From positions 1 through 46,977 of the forward strand of contig CAZDWF010000012.1 of the NCBI GenBank assembly GCA_964508895.1: DNA of 46,977 nucleotides. The letters run 5' to 3'. Position 1 is the stretch's first letter, and each line of letters opens with the position of its first letter. This DNA comes from M55B132 sp964508895. Its GTDB lineage: Bacteria > Bacteroidota > Bacteroidia > Bacteroidales > B18-G4. Positions 32,593 through 40,983 of the stretch are shown piece after piece. Both the position numbers and the translations under genes were made by a program. Below the pieces are notes generated by a model. The model had not been told where the DNA came from and made no database searches. It saw only the letters and a program-made list of their open reading frames with translations.

Positions 32593-34827
32593 ATGATGAA
32601 GCTGCTTTGTTACACTTTCCAGGCATTTGTTTTTCTCATTTTTACAGTAAGTTTCACATTTTCTCAAACAGACGCATGGTACAGGATTAATCCCGTTCCT
32701 GTTGAGAGTAACATGATGGATATACAGATCCTGCCAGATAATTCAACTGTTATTGCTGGTGAAAAAGCAACAATTATTATTAGCACTGATAATGGTACTA
32801 CATGGGAAATAATACATTGCCCTGCTGGCATTAGCAGACATTCAAATATTGCTGCAATATTCTTTGTTGATTCTTATACAGGATATTTATGCGGTACAAA
32901 AGCCAATGATTCATATAAAAGCTTAATTCTGAGAACGCTGGATGGTGGCTTTTCCTGGTTTGATGTATCTCCTGACCTTGATTTTGAACTTTGGGATATT
33001 TGTTTTTTGGATTCACAAAATGGATATGCCACGGGTAAGGATAATGTTATTCTAAAGACTGATAATGCCGGTTTAATATGGGATACAATTAATCCGGGAT
33101 ATAACACATGGTATGAAGGAATTCAGTTTGTCAATGACAGTGTGGGATTTATGTCAGGATATTATGATTCTGTATATTTCAAAACAACCGATTGTGGTAA
33201 TGTTTGGGAAAAAGTTGATATTTTTCCTGAAAATAAATCCTTTTGGGTTTATAATGTATATTTTCTCAATGCTGATACCGGGGTGTTGAGTGGACAAACC
33301 GGATCAAATCCTAATTATTTTGACTGGATCTTTAAAACTGTAAATGGAGGAATTACGTGGTATGTGGTTGATTCTTCACTTTCTTTGTCGAGTTCAAGAG
33401 AATTCTGTTTTATTAATGCTGACACAGGATTTTCATTAGGTGATACCTATTATGCGAACCAGATCAGAAGAACTATTGATGGTGGGGAGAACTGGCAATT
33501 GTACCCTGATTATGTGGGGTCGTGGTTCTCTAAAGATATAGAAGTTTCAAATACAGGATTCGGTTTTAGTGTAGGTTATTCCGGACAAATATATAAAACC
33601 GGGAATTACGGTGACAGCTGGGAAAAGGCTTATACCAGTTTGGATTCCTGGAGTTTTATCGTGTCACAAATTGCCTCTGATAGCGTAGTCTATGCCAGCA
33701 CTTATACACCTATGGGAGGAGGATTTTTTAAATCCATGGATTGTGGGCTAACATGGGAAAAAATAATGTCTGAGGTAAGGTACATTCATTTTCTTTCAAA
33801 AGATTACGGTTATCTGGGTGAATCTTTTGATGTATATAAAACAATGGATGGGGGAGAAACATATTCCTGGTGTGGACCATTCCCATATAATTCTTACTAT
33901 CTGAATAAGGTGTTGTTTTTTCAGGATACTTTAATTGGCTTTGGTGGAGGGACTATAGATTATTGTGATACTGCTGTTATTTTGAAAACAACTGATGGCG
34001 CATTAAGCTGGACAAGATCAAACATTAATGACCCAGATGTCGGATATTCCATTTTAGATTTAACTTTTATTAATGAGACTAAAGGATTTGCTGTTGGTGG
34101 AGATTACAACACTAATGGGGTTTTGTTGAAAACAACGGATGGTGGCCTCAACTGGGAGATACAGGAAGAGTTTCCTGAGAATGGCATTTTTAAGATAAGG
34201 TTTATTAATGATGTAACAGGATTTGCCGTTGGAAGAAATATCATATTAAAAACGGTTGATGGGGGCAATTCCTGGTATGAAATTCCGAATATAATCCAAG
34301 GTGAAATTATTTACAGAGATATTTGTTTCCCTTCAGACGATATTGGTTACCTTACAGGAACAGAGAATCAACAGAGCCTTTTCAAGTCAATGGATGGCGG
34401 TGAGTCATGGTTTCCTGTTGATGCACCAACTACATATGATATTTTCTGTCTTGAGTTCTTCAATGAGGATGAGGGAATTGTATTGGGCGAAAATGCTACA
34501 ATTTTTAAAACATACACCGGTGGGCATGTCGGTTTACAGGATCGTAAACCAGGATCTGAAGAAAGTATTTTATGGAGATACCACCCTAATCCGTTTTCAT
34601 CACAGATTCGTTTTGAAAGGCAAACTACTGACGAAATGTGTGAAGTTCGAATTTTTAATATTTCAGGAAAACTAATCAGGACCTTTACTTTAAGTCATCA
34701 GAAATCCTTTATTTGGAATGGAAATGATCAGGTAGGAAGCCCTTGCTCACAGGGTGTGTATTTTTGTATTTTCGAAACAAGTAACAGTATTGATGCTTGT
34801 AAGGTTATGAAAATCAAATCCCCGTAG
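32593..34827 (+). CDS. T9SS-secreted YCF48/BNR-repeat protein
   Basis: A 744-aa protein with signal peptide (MKLLCYTFQAFVFLIFTVSFTFSQ). At least eight repeats follow with the ILKTTDGGLNWE signature (IISTDNGTTWE, ILRTLDGGFSW, ILKTDNAGLIWD, IFKTVNGGITW, LLKTTDGGLNWE, ILKTVDGGNSW, LFKSMDGGESW). Each is preceded by a D-x-x-x-GY/GF-(A/V)-x-G strand, the YCF48/sialidase-like Asp-box beta-propeller. The last ~85 residues (RYHPNPFSSQIRFE, GKLIRTF, NGNDQVGSPCSQGVYFCIF) form a T9SS type A sorting domain. It is a surface or secreted propeller, ligand unknown. Its last 14 bases overlap the convergent cyclase-like gene. Confidence 0.9.
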   Translation: MMKLLCYTFQAFVFLIFTVSFTFSQTDAWYRINPVPVESNMMDIQILPDNSTVIAGEKATIIISTDNGTTWEIIHCPAGISRHSNIAAIFFVDSYTGYLCGTKANDSYKSLILRTLDGGFSWFDVSPDLDFELWDICFLDSQNGYATGKDNVILKTDNAGLIWDTINPGYNTWYEGIQFVNDSVGFMSGYYDSVYFKTTDCGNVWEKVDIFPENKSFWVYNVYFLNADTGVLSGQTGSNPNYFDWIFKTVNGGITWYVVDSSLSLSSSREFCFINADTGFSLGDTYYANQIRRTIDGGENWQLYPDYVGSWFSKDIEVSNTGFGFSVGYSGQIYKTGNYGDSWEKAYTSLDSWSFIVSQIASDSVVYASTYTPMGGGFFKSMDCGLTWEKIMSEVRYIHFLSKDYGYLGESFDVYKTMDGGETYSWCGPFPYNSYYLNKVLFFQDTLIGFGGGTIDYCDTAVILKTTDGALSWTRSNINDPDVGYSILDLTFINETKGFAVGGDYNTNGVLLKTTDGGLNWEIQEEFPENGIFKIRFINDVTGFAVGRNIILKTVDGGNSWYEIPNIIQGEIIYRDICFPSDDIGYLTGTENQQSLFKSMDGGESWFPVDAPTTYDIFCLEFFNEDEGIVLGENATIFKTYTGGHVGLQDRKPGSEESILWRYHPNPFSSQIRFERQTTDEMCEVRIFNISGKLIRTFTLSHQKSFIWNGNDQVGSPCSQGVYFCIFETSNSIDACKVMKIKSP

Positions 34828-35755
34828 TATTCAAATTCCCCAGGCTAACAGTGATCAGACGGGTTTGATCAGGGTCGTCGTCGTTGCTCATGCGGATGGT
34901 TACCTGCAGATGCAGGTTATAAACGCTAATCGAGGATTCCTTGGATTGTATCACTCCCACCTTTAAGATATCCGAATTGATGATACCGTATTTCCTGGAA
35001 GGTACATCTTCAAATATCTCGTCGCCTCCCTCCAGGTATATCCTATCGTATCCTTTGCTGAATTCATAGATATTGGCTACTTCAGCAAGGGTCATGATCT
35101 GCAGGTTCTCCACCCCGTCGAGGTTGGTCATAAACCAGCTGTGTACATGCTCATCGATCAGGCAACGGTTGAGGTTATCCTTGATTAGTATACGGGCATT
35201 ATTGATGATTCCCCTTCCGTAGAAATTATTGTCGTAAGTGTAGATCTTATCAAAAGTTATGGCATACCTCATGTTTATAGCTCCTATGATACGTCTTAGT
35301 CTTGGGAAATAATGATATGCATTAAAAGTGCGTAATACCACTGCGAAATTAGACGCAAATAAAAGGGATTGCAGTGGATTATCGAATAAGAGGAAACCTC
35401 CGTCACCGGTGCTGATGAAATTGCGTTCAATTCTCTCAACTGAGTATTTCTGGAAAATAAATTTATGGTTTTCCAGGCATAATTTGATGCTTGATTCAAA
35501 CATCGTCTTGAAAAGAAAAGGGATCAGCGTTTGCTCAAACTCACCCAGTGAACTATACTGGTACATATCGATTCCCAGCACTGATTTTCTTTTAATAGAA
35601 TCGTACTTTATATACTTCTTCAGGTCGGCATATAATTGTCGGTGGTCTGGAATAATATTGGTCTTATCGAATACCACACGTTTATCCTGGGTATTCAATA
35701 TCTTCTTTATATCATTATGATTGAGTTGTTTAACATTGCTTTTTCGTTTCATCAC
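34814..35755 (-). CDS. nucleotide cyclase-like (class III) protein
   Basis: A 313-aa soluble protein. After ~55 N-terminal residues, residues ~57-210 follow the order of a class III adenylate/guanylate cyclase domain. SVLGIDMYQYSSL supplies Asp63 where the first metal-binding Asp lies. ISTGDGGFLLFDNPLQSLLFA supplies Asp118 in the GDG-(F/x)-L turn. FYGRGIINNARILI resembles the G-x-x-(V/I)-N-x-A-x-R strand-helix, though the Asn-Arg spacing is one shorter than usual. The ~100-residue C-terminus is unrecognised. Whether it makes a cyclic nucleotide is unknown. It overlaps the T9SS gene end and lies 138 bp downstream of the phosphorylase gene. Confidence 0.6.
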   Translation of the reverse strand: MMKRKSNVKQLNHNDIKKILNTQDKRVVFDKTNIIPDHRQLYADLKKYIKYDSIKRKSVLGIDMYQYSSLGEFEQTLIPFLFKTMFESSIKLCLENHKFIFQKYSVERIERNFISTGDGGFLLFDNPLQSLLFASNFAVVLRTFNAYHYFPRLRRIIGAINMRYAITFDKIYTYDNNFYGRGIINNARILIKDNLNRCLIDEHVHSWFMTNLDGVENLQIMTLAEVANIYEFSKGYDRIYLEGGDEIFEDVPSRKYGIINSDILKVGVIQSKESSISVYNLHLQVTIRMSNDDDPDQTRLITVSLGNLNTTGI

Positions 35756-35893
35756 ATTGGATTTTCAGGTCTGTTGATACGCTCTTATTTAGTATTAATA
35801 TTAGCTATTTTCCTGTGAAGTTAGGGAATTATTTGAAATCTTATTCTATTCTTAATTCTTTTACAGGATTCAGCCTGGCAGTTTTTTTTATGC

Positions 35894-36766
35894 TTAGCTT
35901 ACAATCTTTTCCAGTACTCTTTTTATCAGGGTGTTGATTGTTTCCTGTGCATTGATGGTGTATTCCTCCCGATACCTGTTTGCCAACACAGCACAAATAG
36001 TGATCACATTATGTCCCAGGGCTTTACCCAGCGCATAAAGTGCCGAGGTTTCCATTTCATAATTCATGATCTTTTCATTAGAATGGCTGAAAGAACGTAT
36101 CTTTTCAATAAGTTCCGGGTATTTGGGTTTTAGTCGCAGCTCCCTTCCCTGGGGTGCATAAAAACCCGGTGCAGTGAGAGTAATTCCTTTTAAGAATCCT
36201 GAGCCAAATTTTGAAAGCAGATCATCAGAGCATTTCAAAACATAAGGAAACGGAAGTTTATCCGGCCATTTTGTATGTATTATAAATGCATTTTCCAGGG
36301 ATGATACAAAAAGTTCTTTATTAAGATCATAGAAATTTGCAAGTCCGTCGATACCCAGTCCATACTCAGCAACAACAAATGAATCTATTGCAATATCATC
36401 TTGTATAGCACCTGAAGTTCCAAGGCGGTAGATATTTAGTTTTTTGAGTTTATCTTTTATTACTCGTTTACCAAAGTCGATATTGGCAAGTGCATCCAGT
36501 TCATTAAGTACGATATCAATATTATCCGGTCCAATACCGGTGGAAATAACCGTTATCCTTTTATTATTCAGCTCTCCGGTAACAGTATGAAACTCTCGAT
36601 TGTTATCCTGGTAAATAATCTTGTCAAAATAGTCTGCAATGGTACTTACCCGCCCTGGATCCCCAACAAGAATGATGTCATCAGAGATATTTTCAGGATG
36701 AAGCTTAAGATGGTATATGCTTCCATCAGGATTTATTATTAGCTGGGATTTCTTGAATCTTGTCAT
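35894..36766 (-). CDS. nucleoside phosphorylase (uridine phosphorylase-like)
   Basis: A 290-aa enzyme of the PNP/UDP phosphorylase family 1. DDIILVGDPGRVSTIADYFD holds the phosphate-binding GDPxR motif. NKRITVISTGIGPDNIDIVLNEL follows, then IYRLGTSGAIQDDI (R-x-G-(T/S)-S-G) and NYEMETSALYALGKALGH with the Met-Glu pair that binds the ribose 2'-OH. The C-terminus ends in an ordinary helix. The family splits nucleosides into base and ribose-1-phosphate in the cytoplasm. The Bacteroidota branch is usually annotated as uridine phosphorylase, but purine activity cannot be excluded. It is divergent from the pseudouridine synthase. Confidence 0.88.
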   Translation of the reverse strand: MTRFKKSQLIINPDGSIYHLKLHPENISDDIILVGDPGRVSTIADYFDKIIYQDNNREFHTVTGELNNKRITVISTGIGPDNIDIVLNELDALANIDFGKRVIKDKLKKLNIYRLGTSGAIQDDIAIDSFVVAEYGLGIDGLANFYDLNKELFVSSLENAFIIHTKWPDKLPFPYVLKCSDDLLSKFGSGFLKGITLTAPGFYAPQGRELRLKPKYPELIEKIRSFSHSNEKIMNYEMETSALYALGKALGHNVITICAVLANRYREEYTINAQETINTLIKRVLEKIVS

Positions 36767-36819
36767 GGATTATCGAATATGTTTAGTAATTACCTAAATG
36801 TAATTATTTACTTTTGTTT

Positions 36820-37500
36820 ATGCTTACGAAGTTAAACATAATCCACTCCGATCCCCACTTCATCATAATCAACAAACCCTCTGGCATTCCAATCCACAAG
36901 AACGAGCATATGCCTCACGATGCAGATTATGTTCTTAAATCAATGGGCGAGCTTACAGGAAAAAGCATCTTTGGTGTGCATCGCCTGGATGCTAAAACTT
37001 CAGGGATTATGGTGTTTGCCTTTGATCCTGAAACAGCAGAAAAACTCTCAATACAGTTCAGGGGAAGGGATATAAAGAAAACCTACCATGCTCTTGTATA
37101 TGGTAAACCGGATAAGGAAGGAACTTTTGACTTTCCTGTAAAAGATAAAAGCAAGAGGAAGAAGCTGAATGCAATTACAAGATTCAGAACATTGAACACC
37201 AAGACTTTTGATTTCCCGTATCATGATAAAGAACAAACAGCTGTAAGCCTGGTGGAGGCATATCCTGAAACAGGAAGATTCCATCAGATCCGACAGCATT
37301 TCGGATTGAAGCGTCATTACATTCTTGGTGATGGACAACATGGAAACCGTCAACTCAATAAACTGTTAAAAGAAAAGATCGGATTGGATCGTATGATGCT
37401 TCATGCCAGCGAGATAGCTTTTAAGCATCCAGAAACAGAAGAAATAGTTATATTTAATTGCGAACTTCCGGAAATCTTCCGACAATTGCTGACAGATTAG
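36820..37500 (+). CDS. RluA-family RNA pseudouridine synthase
   Basis: A 226-aa protein from ATG 36820; an in-frame TTG at 36814 is less likely because it is the end of a TAnnTTTG box. DPHFIIINKPSGIPIHKNE is the usual first strand. The catalytic segment is IFGVHRLDAKTSGIMVFA, with Asp in HRLD. KKTYHALVYGKPDKEG and ETGRFHQIRQHF (R-x-H-Q-(I/L)-R) are also standard. It modifies uridines in rRNA or tRNA. It lacks an S4 domain, like the short RluA/RluC group in Bacteroidota. The stop overlaps the convergent lipoprotein gene by four bases. Confidence 0.88.
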   Translation: MLTKLNIIHSDPHFIIINKPSGIPIHKNEHMPHDADYVLKSMGELTGKSIFGVHRLDAKTSGIMVFAFDPETAEKLSIQFRGRDIKKTYHALVYGKPDKEGTFDFPVKDKSKRKKLNAITRFRTLNTKTFDFPYHDKEQTAVSLVEAYPETGRFHQIRQHFGLKRHYILGDGQHGNRQLNKLLKEKIGLDRMMLHASEIAFKHPETEEIVIFNCELPEIFRQLLTD

Positions 37501-38582
37501 TTCTTTGCAAAGCAAACTTTCTGAAGCATAGAGGTATTAGCTAAAACAACATTCCAGCTTGCTCCTCCATCAGTTGTTTTTACAACTTTCCCATTATATG
37601 TATGAGTGGCAGCTCCTACAACTAAAGCCCAGTCATTGCTGTATGCATCTATTCCCAACAACCACATATCCGTTTCTCCGGGTGCAGGTTGTTTCGTCCA
37701 TGATGTACCGGAATTAGTTGTTTTGAATATATTATTTAAGTCAAATGCTCCCCACCAGGATTGTTGATCGAGCATTATCAGGCAGTTAATATCTGCTCCG
37801 CCAGTTCCACCCCCACCAGCGTGAGGAACAATTTTGTTTTTCCAGGTGGCCCCGGCATCAGTTGAAAGTAAGTACTTTGATGCACCTCCGTATACAATGA
37901 TATTATAAGGGTCGGAAGAAGTAACCCTAATCCAACCAAAATTGGTATCAGGTACAATGGTATTCCAGGTATTGCCTGCATCTAATGTCCTCGAGATATA
38001 TCCGTCATAATCTGATGTGCTATTAGTAATTTGTCCGACAGTATATATTATATCCGGACTTACTGCATGTATCCCCTGAAGCTGGATATTACTGCCAAAA
38101 ACAGTACTGTCATAAATTGCCCAGGTATTACCCCCATCCTTTGAATTATAAACTACTGATGGAGCGCCGCTTATCCAGATGTCTTCTTCTCCCAAAATAT
38201 GAATGCTCTCCAAGTTTGCGTCCATATACTTTGATGGCCCCTGGACTTTATCCCAAGTTTGACCTCCATCACTGGTCTTTATTATGGTGTTTCCTGAACC
38301 CACAGCCCATACAATGTTTTTGTCAATGGCCCAGACATCACCCAGGAATACATTAAGAATGTCATTATCATTTTCAGCCTGCCTTGTCCAGGTTTCCCCT
38401 CCGTCAGAAGAATAACCAATGTAAGCATATTGAGTGGAGTCGTCATGACTTCCAACAACCCATGCATGTTTGGATTTTACAACTGGTGGATCAGGATTAT
38501 TATTATCCTCATCTTTTTTACAACTATGCAGGATAAATATTAGCAGGAAAATCAGGATTAGAATTTGGCTTGTCTTTTTCAT
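37497..38582 (-). CDS. YCF48/BNR-repeat lipoprotein
   Basis: A 361-aa lipoprotein. MKKTSQILILIFLLIFILHSC ends at Cys21 with KKDEDNNNPDPP following, a typical lipobox and acidic linker. The mature part is an Asp-box beta-propeller with repeats such as GYSSDGGETWTRQ, IIKTSDGGQTWDKV, VYNSKDGGNTWAIY, ISRTLDAGNTWNTI, LLSTDAGATWKNK, IFKTTNSGTSWTKQ and VVKTTDGGASWNVV. It resembles the T9SS protein at 32593 but is anchored by lipid and has no sorting domain. Function unknown; such propellers bind partners or carbohydrates. Confidence 0.85.
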   Translation of the reverse strand: MKKTSQILILIFLLIFILHSCKKDEDNNNPDPPVVKSKHAWVVGSHDDSTQYAYIGYSSDGGETWTRQAENDNDILNVFLGDVWAIDKNIVWAVGSGNTIIKTSDGGQTWDKVQGPSKYMDANLESIHILGEEDIWISGAPSVVYNSKDGGNTWAIYDSTVFGSNIQLQGIHAVSPDIIYTVGQITNSTSDYDGYISRTLDAGNTWNTIVPDTNFGWIRVTSSDPYNIIVYGGASKYLLSTDAGATWKNKIVPHAGGGGTGGADINCLIMLDQQSWWGAFDLNNIFKTTNSGTSWTKQPAPGETDMWLLGIDAYSNDWALVVGAATHTYNGKVVKTTDGGASWNVVLANTSMLQKVCFAKN

Positions 38583-38640
38583 ATTAAATGGGTTTATCTA
38601 ATGTAAAAGTAAGAATTTTGCAGGATTCTGTCAATTTAAA

Positions 38641-38690
38641 TTGATGCAGATGCTGGATGCAAGATACAAGATGCAAGATGCCAGAATTGT
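38641..38690. repeat. GATGCAA heptamer array
   Basis: GATGCAA GATACAA GATGCAA GATGCCA (about 38654-38681), preceded by a weaker GATGCTG. Period 7 bp, between divergent genes. Confidence 0.7.
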
Positions 38691-38744
38691 ATAAGCAATC
38701 ACTAATCATCATCGTCTCTTTCTGTTTACATTTTACTTTTTTCC

Positions 38745-38752
38745 TACCTTTG
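38745..38752 (+). promoter_or_regulatory. -7 element TACCTTTG for the GH97 gene
   Basis: TACCTTTG fits TAnnTTTG and lies 22 bases before the ATG. A TTG at the -33 position is not evident. Confidence 0.5.
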
Positions 38753-38774
38753 ATCATCATCCAAAATTCCTGAC

Positions 38775-40727
38775 ATGAAAAATACAATACTTACTTTCCT
38801 GCTGGCAATTATTTTCGTTACACCCGTTTTTTCAAAGAATTACAAGATCTCTTCTCCGGATAAGAACATCCTGGTAAATATTGAAGTTAAGGAAGATATT
38901 CATTTTCAGGTTTATTACAAGGATAAGCTGCTAATTGAAAATGTGAATGTTGGATTAACCTTTTCTGAAAGCTTTGAGCTGGCTTATAATCCCAAGATCC
39001 GTGGGAAAAAGCAATCAGAAGTGGATGAAGTGATCCATGCTGTGGTACCAACAAAATATAAGGATTTCAGAAATCATTACAATAAACTCGAATTGATATT
39101 CAAACAACCGTTTAAGCTCATATTCAGGGTATATGATGATGGCTTCGCATACAGGATCACCGGCGAAACCAATCAAACTGTTAAGATAGAAGATGAACTT
39201 GGAGAATACACCTTTCCGCCAAACACTCATATCTGGTTCCCTGAAGAGGAGAGCTTTATGAGTCATTATGAAAGAACATACCAGGATACTCTTCTTTCAG
39301 GAATTGCAGAAAATTCCTTTTGCTCCTTACCGGCTTTACTCAAAACACAGGATGGCACATTCATTGCCATATGCGACAGTGATGTAAAGGATTATCCTCA
39401 GATGTTCCTGGAGAAGAATGATACTAATATGCTTAAAGCAGTATTCCCTTCTGTTATCCTGGAGACAAAAGAAACTAATCGACCTCACAATGAAGAGATT
39501 GTTCAGGAAGCCGCTTACTTGGCTGAAACCAAAGGATTCAGGGAATTTCCATGGAGGGCTTTTATTATCACTGATCAGGATGAGAGACTTGTTGAAAGCA
39601 ATCTTGTATTTGCTCTGGCAGAGGAATCCAGGATTAAAAATACGGGCTGGATAAAACCCGGGCTTGTTGCCTGGGACTGGTGGAATGCCAATAATATAAC
39701 AGGAGTTGATTTTCGTGCCGGAATAAATACAAATACTTATAAATATTATATTGATTTTGCTGCAAAATACGGACTGGATTACATCATTCTGGATGAAGGA
39801 TGGTCGAATTCAGCTGATGTTTTTGATATGAATCCTGATATAGACCTGGAAGAAATAATTTCATACGGTAAGAAGAAGAATGTAGGGATAATTCTGTGGG
39901 TATTATGGAAACCTCTGGATAATGTAATGGATCAGTTTATGGATAGCTGTCAGGCATGGTGTGTTGAAGGATTAAAGATTGATTTCATGCAAAGAGCAGA
40001 TCAGGATATGGTGAATTATTACTGGAAAACGGCTGAAAAAGCTGCACAACATGAACTTATCCTAGATTTTCATGGAGCATATAAACCGGCAGGATTTAAC
40101 AGGACCTGGCCCAATGTGCTTACCCATGAGGGGCTGAAAGGACTAGAGAACTGCAAATGGTCCGAGCTGATCACTCCTAAGCATGATGTTACCCTTCCTT
40201 TTACCCGTATGATAGGCGGCCCGATGGATTATACACCGGGTGCTATGACAAATAAAGATGAAAAGGACTTCAACATATCCTGGAGCCAACCTATGAGTAT
40301 GGGAACACGATGTCATGAGATCGCTAAATATGTTATTTTTGAAAGTCCGCTACAAATGCTGGCCGATAGTCCTTCAAATTATCTTAAAGAAGAAGAAACC
40401 ACCGAATTCATCTCTCAGATTCCTGTCACCTGGGATGATACAAAAGTCCTTAAAGCCAGCGTGGGGGAATACATTATCATTGCCAGAAAGAAAGATGATG
40501 CATGGTATATTGCAGCCATGACCGATTGGGATGCCCGGGATTTTGAAATTGACCTTAATTTCCTGGATGATGGAACCTATGATATGACCATAATGCAGGA
40601 TGGAGTTAATGCCGATCATAATGCTATGGACTACAAAAGGGATGTGAGAAAGGTTACGAAAGATACTAAGATCAAGATACATATGGCAGCGGGGGGAGGG
40701 TTTGCTGCGATAATAACTGGGTTCTAG
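38775..40727 (+). CDS. GH97 glycoside hydrolase, retaining alpha-galactosidase type
   Basis: A 650-aa exported enzyme with signal peptide MKNTILTFLLAIIFVTPVFS. The N-terminal beta-supersandwich (residues ~20-280: NYKISSPDKNILVNIEV, FRVYDDGFAYRI, FPPNTHIWFP) and the TIM barrel (~285-560: GWIKPGLVAWDWWNANN, YIILDEGWS, VGIILWVLWKP) are those of GH97. WCVEGLKIDFMQRADQDMV places Asp403 where the retaining branch keeps its nucleophile; the inverting SusB branch has no Asp there. LTHEGLKGLENCKW holds a conserved Glu. The likely activity is alpha-galactosidase, less likely alpha-glucosidase. It acts in the periplasm. It is divergent from the YCF48 lipoprotein. Confidence 0.92.
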   Translation: MKNTILTFLLAIIFVTPVFSKNYKISSPDKNILVNIEVKEDIHFQVYYKDKLLIENVNVGLTFSESFELAYNPKIRGKKQSEVDEVIHAVVPTKYKDFRNHYNKLELIFKQPFKLIFRVYDDGFAYRITGETNQTVKIEDELGEYTFPPNTHIWFPEEESFMSHYERTYQDTLLSGIAENSFCSLPALLKTQDGTFIAICDSDVKDYPQMFLEKNDTNMLKAVFPSVILETKETNRPHNEEIVQEAAYLAETKGFREFPWRAFIITDQDERLVESNLVFALAEESRIKNTGWIKPGLVAWDWWNANNITGVDFRAGINTNTYKYYIDFAAKYGLDYIILDEGWSNSADVFDMNPDIDLEEIISYGKKKNVGIILWVLWKPLDNVMDQFMDSCQAWCVEGLKIDFMQRADQDMVNYYWKTAEKAAQHELILDFHGAYKPAGFNRTWPNVLTHEGLKGLENCKWSELITPKHDVTLPFTRMIGGPMDYTPGAMTNKDEKDFNISWSQPMSMGTRCHEIAKYVIFESPLQMLADSPSNYLKEEETTEFISQIPVTWDDTKVLKASVGEYIIIARKKDDAWYIAAMTDWDARDFEIDLNFLDDGTYDMTIMQDGVNADHNAMDYKRDVRKVTKDTKIKIHMAAGGGFAAIITGF

Positions 40728-40983
40728 GTATGGGCACTAGGTTCTGGGTTTGTGGTGCTACTAGTTATCATGTTTGCGTTGAGGCCACCTACTTGGCACA
40801 TCGTACATCGAACAACGCACATCATGATATAGTACTTGGAAATTAGCGGTTGGCATTTAGCTTTTAGTATTTTCTATGTTCGGTTTACGATGTTCAATCT
40901 ACGAGGTACTGTAATAGGCTATTTATACTATAAACCTAGAACCCAGTGCCCAGTACCCAGAGCCCAGTACCCAGCACCTAGAA
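40728..40983. repeat. inverted heptamer arrays (ACTGGGT ... CCCAGTA)
   Basis: Left: CTGGGTT CTAGGTA TGGGCAC TAGGTTC TGGGTTT just after the GH97 stop. Right: ACCCAGT GCCCAGT ACCCAGA GCCCAGT ACCCAGC ACCTAGA (about 40938-40980), the reverse complement theme. Between them lie other heptamers (CGTACAT CGAACAA CGCACAT; TTAGCGG TTGGCAT TTAGCTT TTAGTAT; ATGTTCG GTTTACG ATGTTCA ATCTACG). The right array reaches the stop of the PurF-like gene. Confidence 0.7.

Noticed and set aside
34814..36766. Cyclase-like gene plus nucleoside phosphorylase as a cyclic-nucleotide defence operon
   Set aside because: The spacer is 138 bp, the phosphorylase is an ordinary housekeeping enzyme and no effector (membrane, TIR, nuclease) gene is adjacent.
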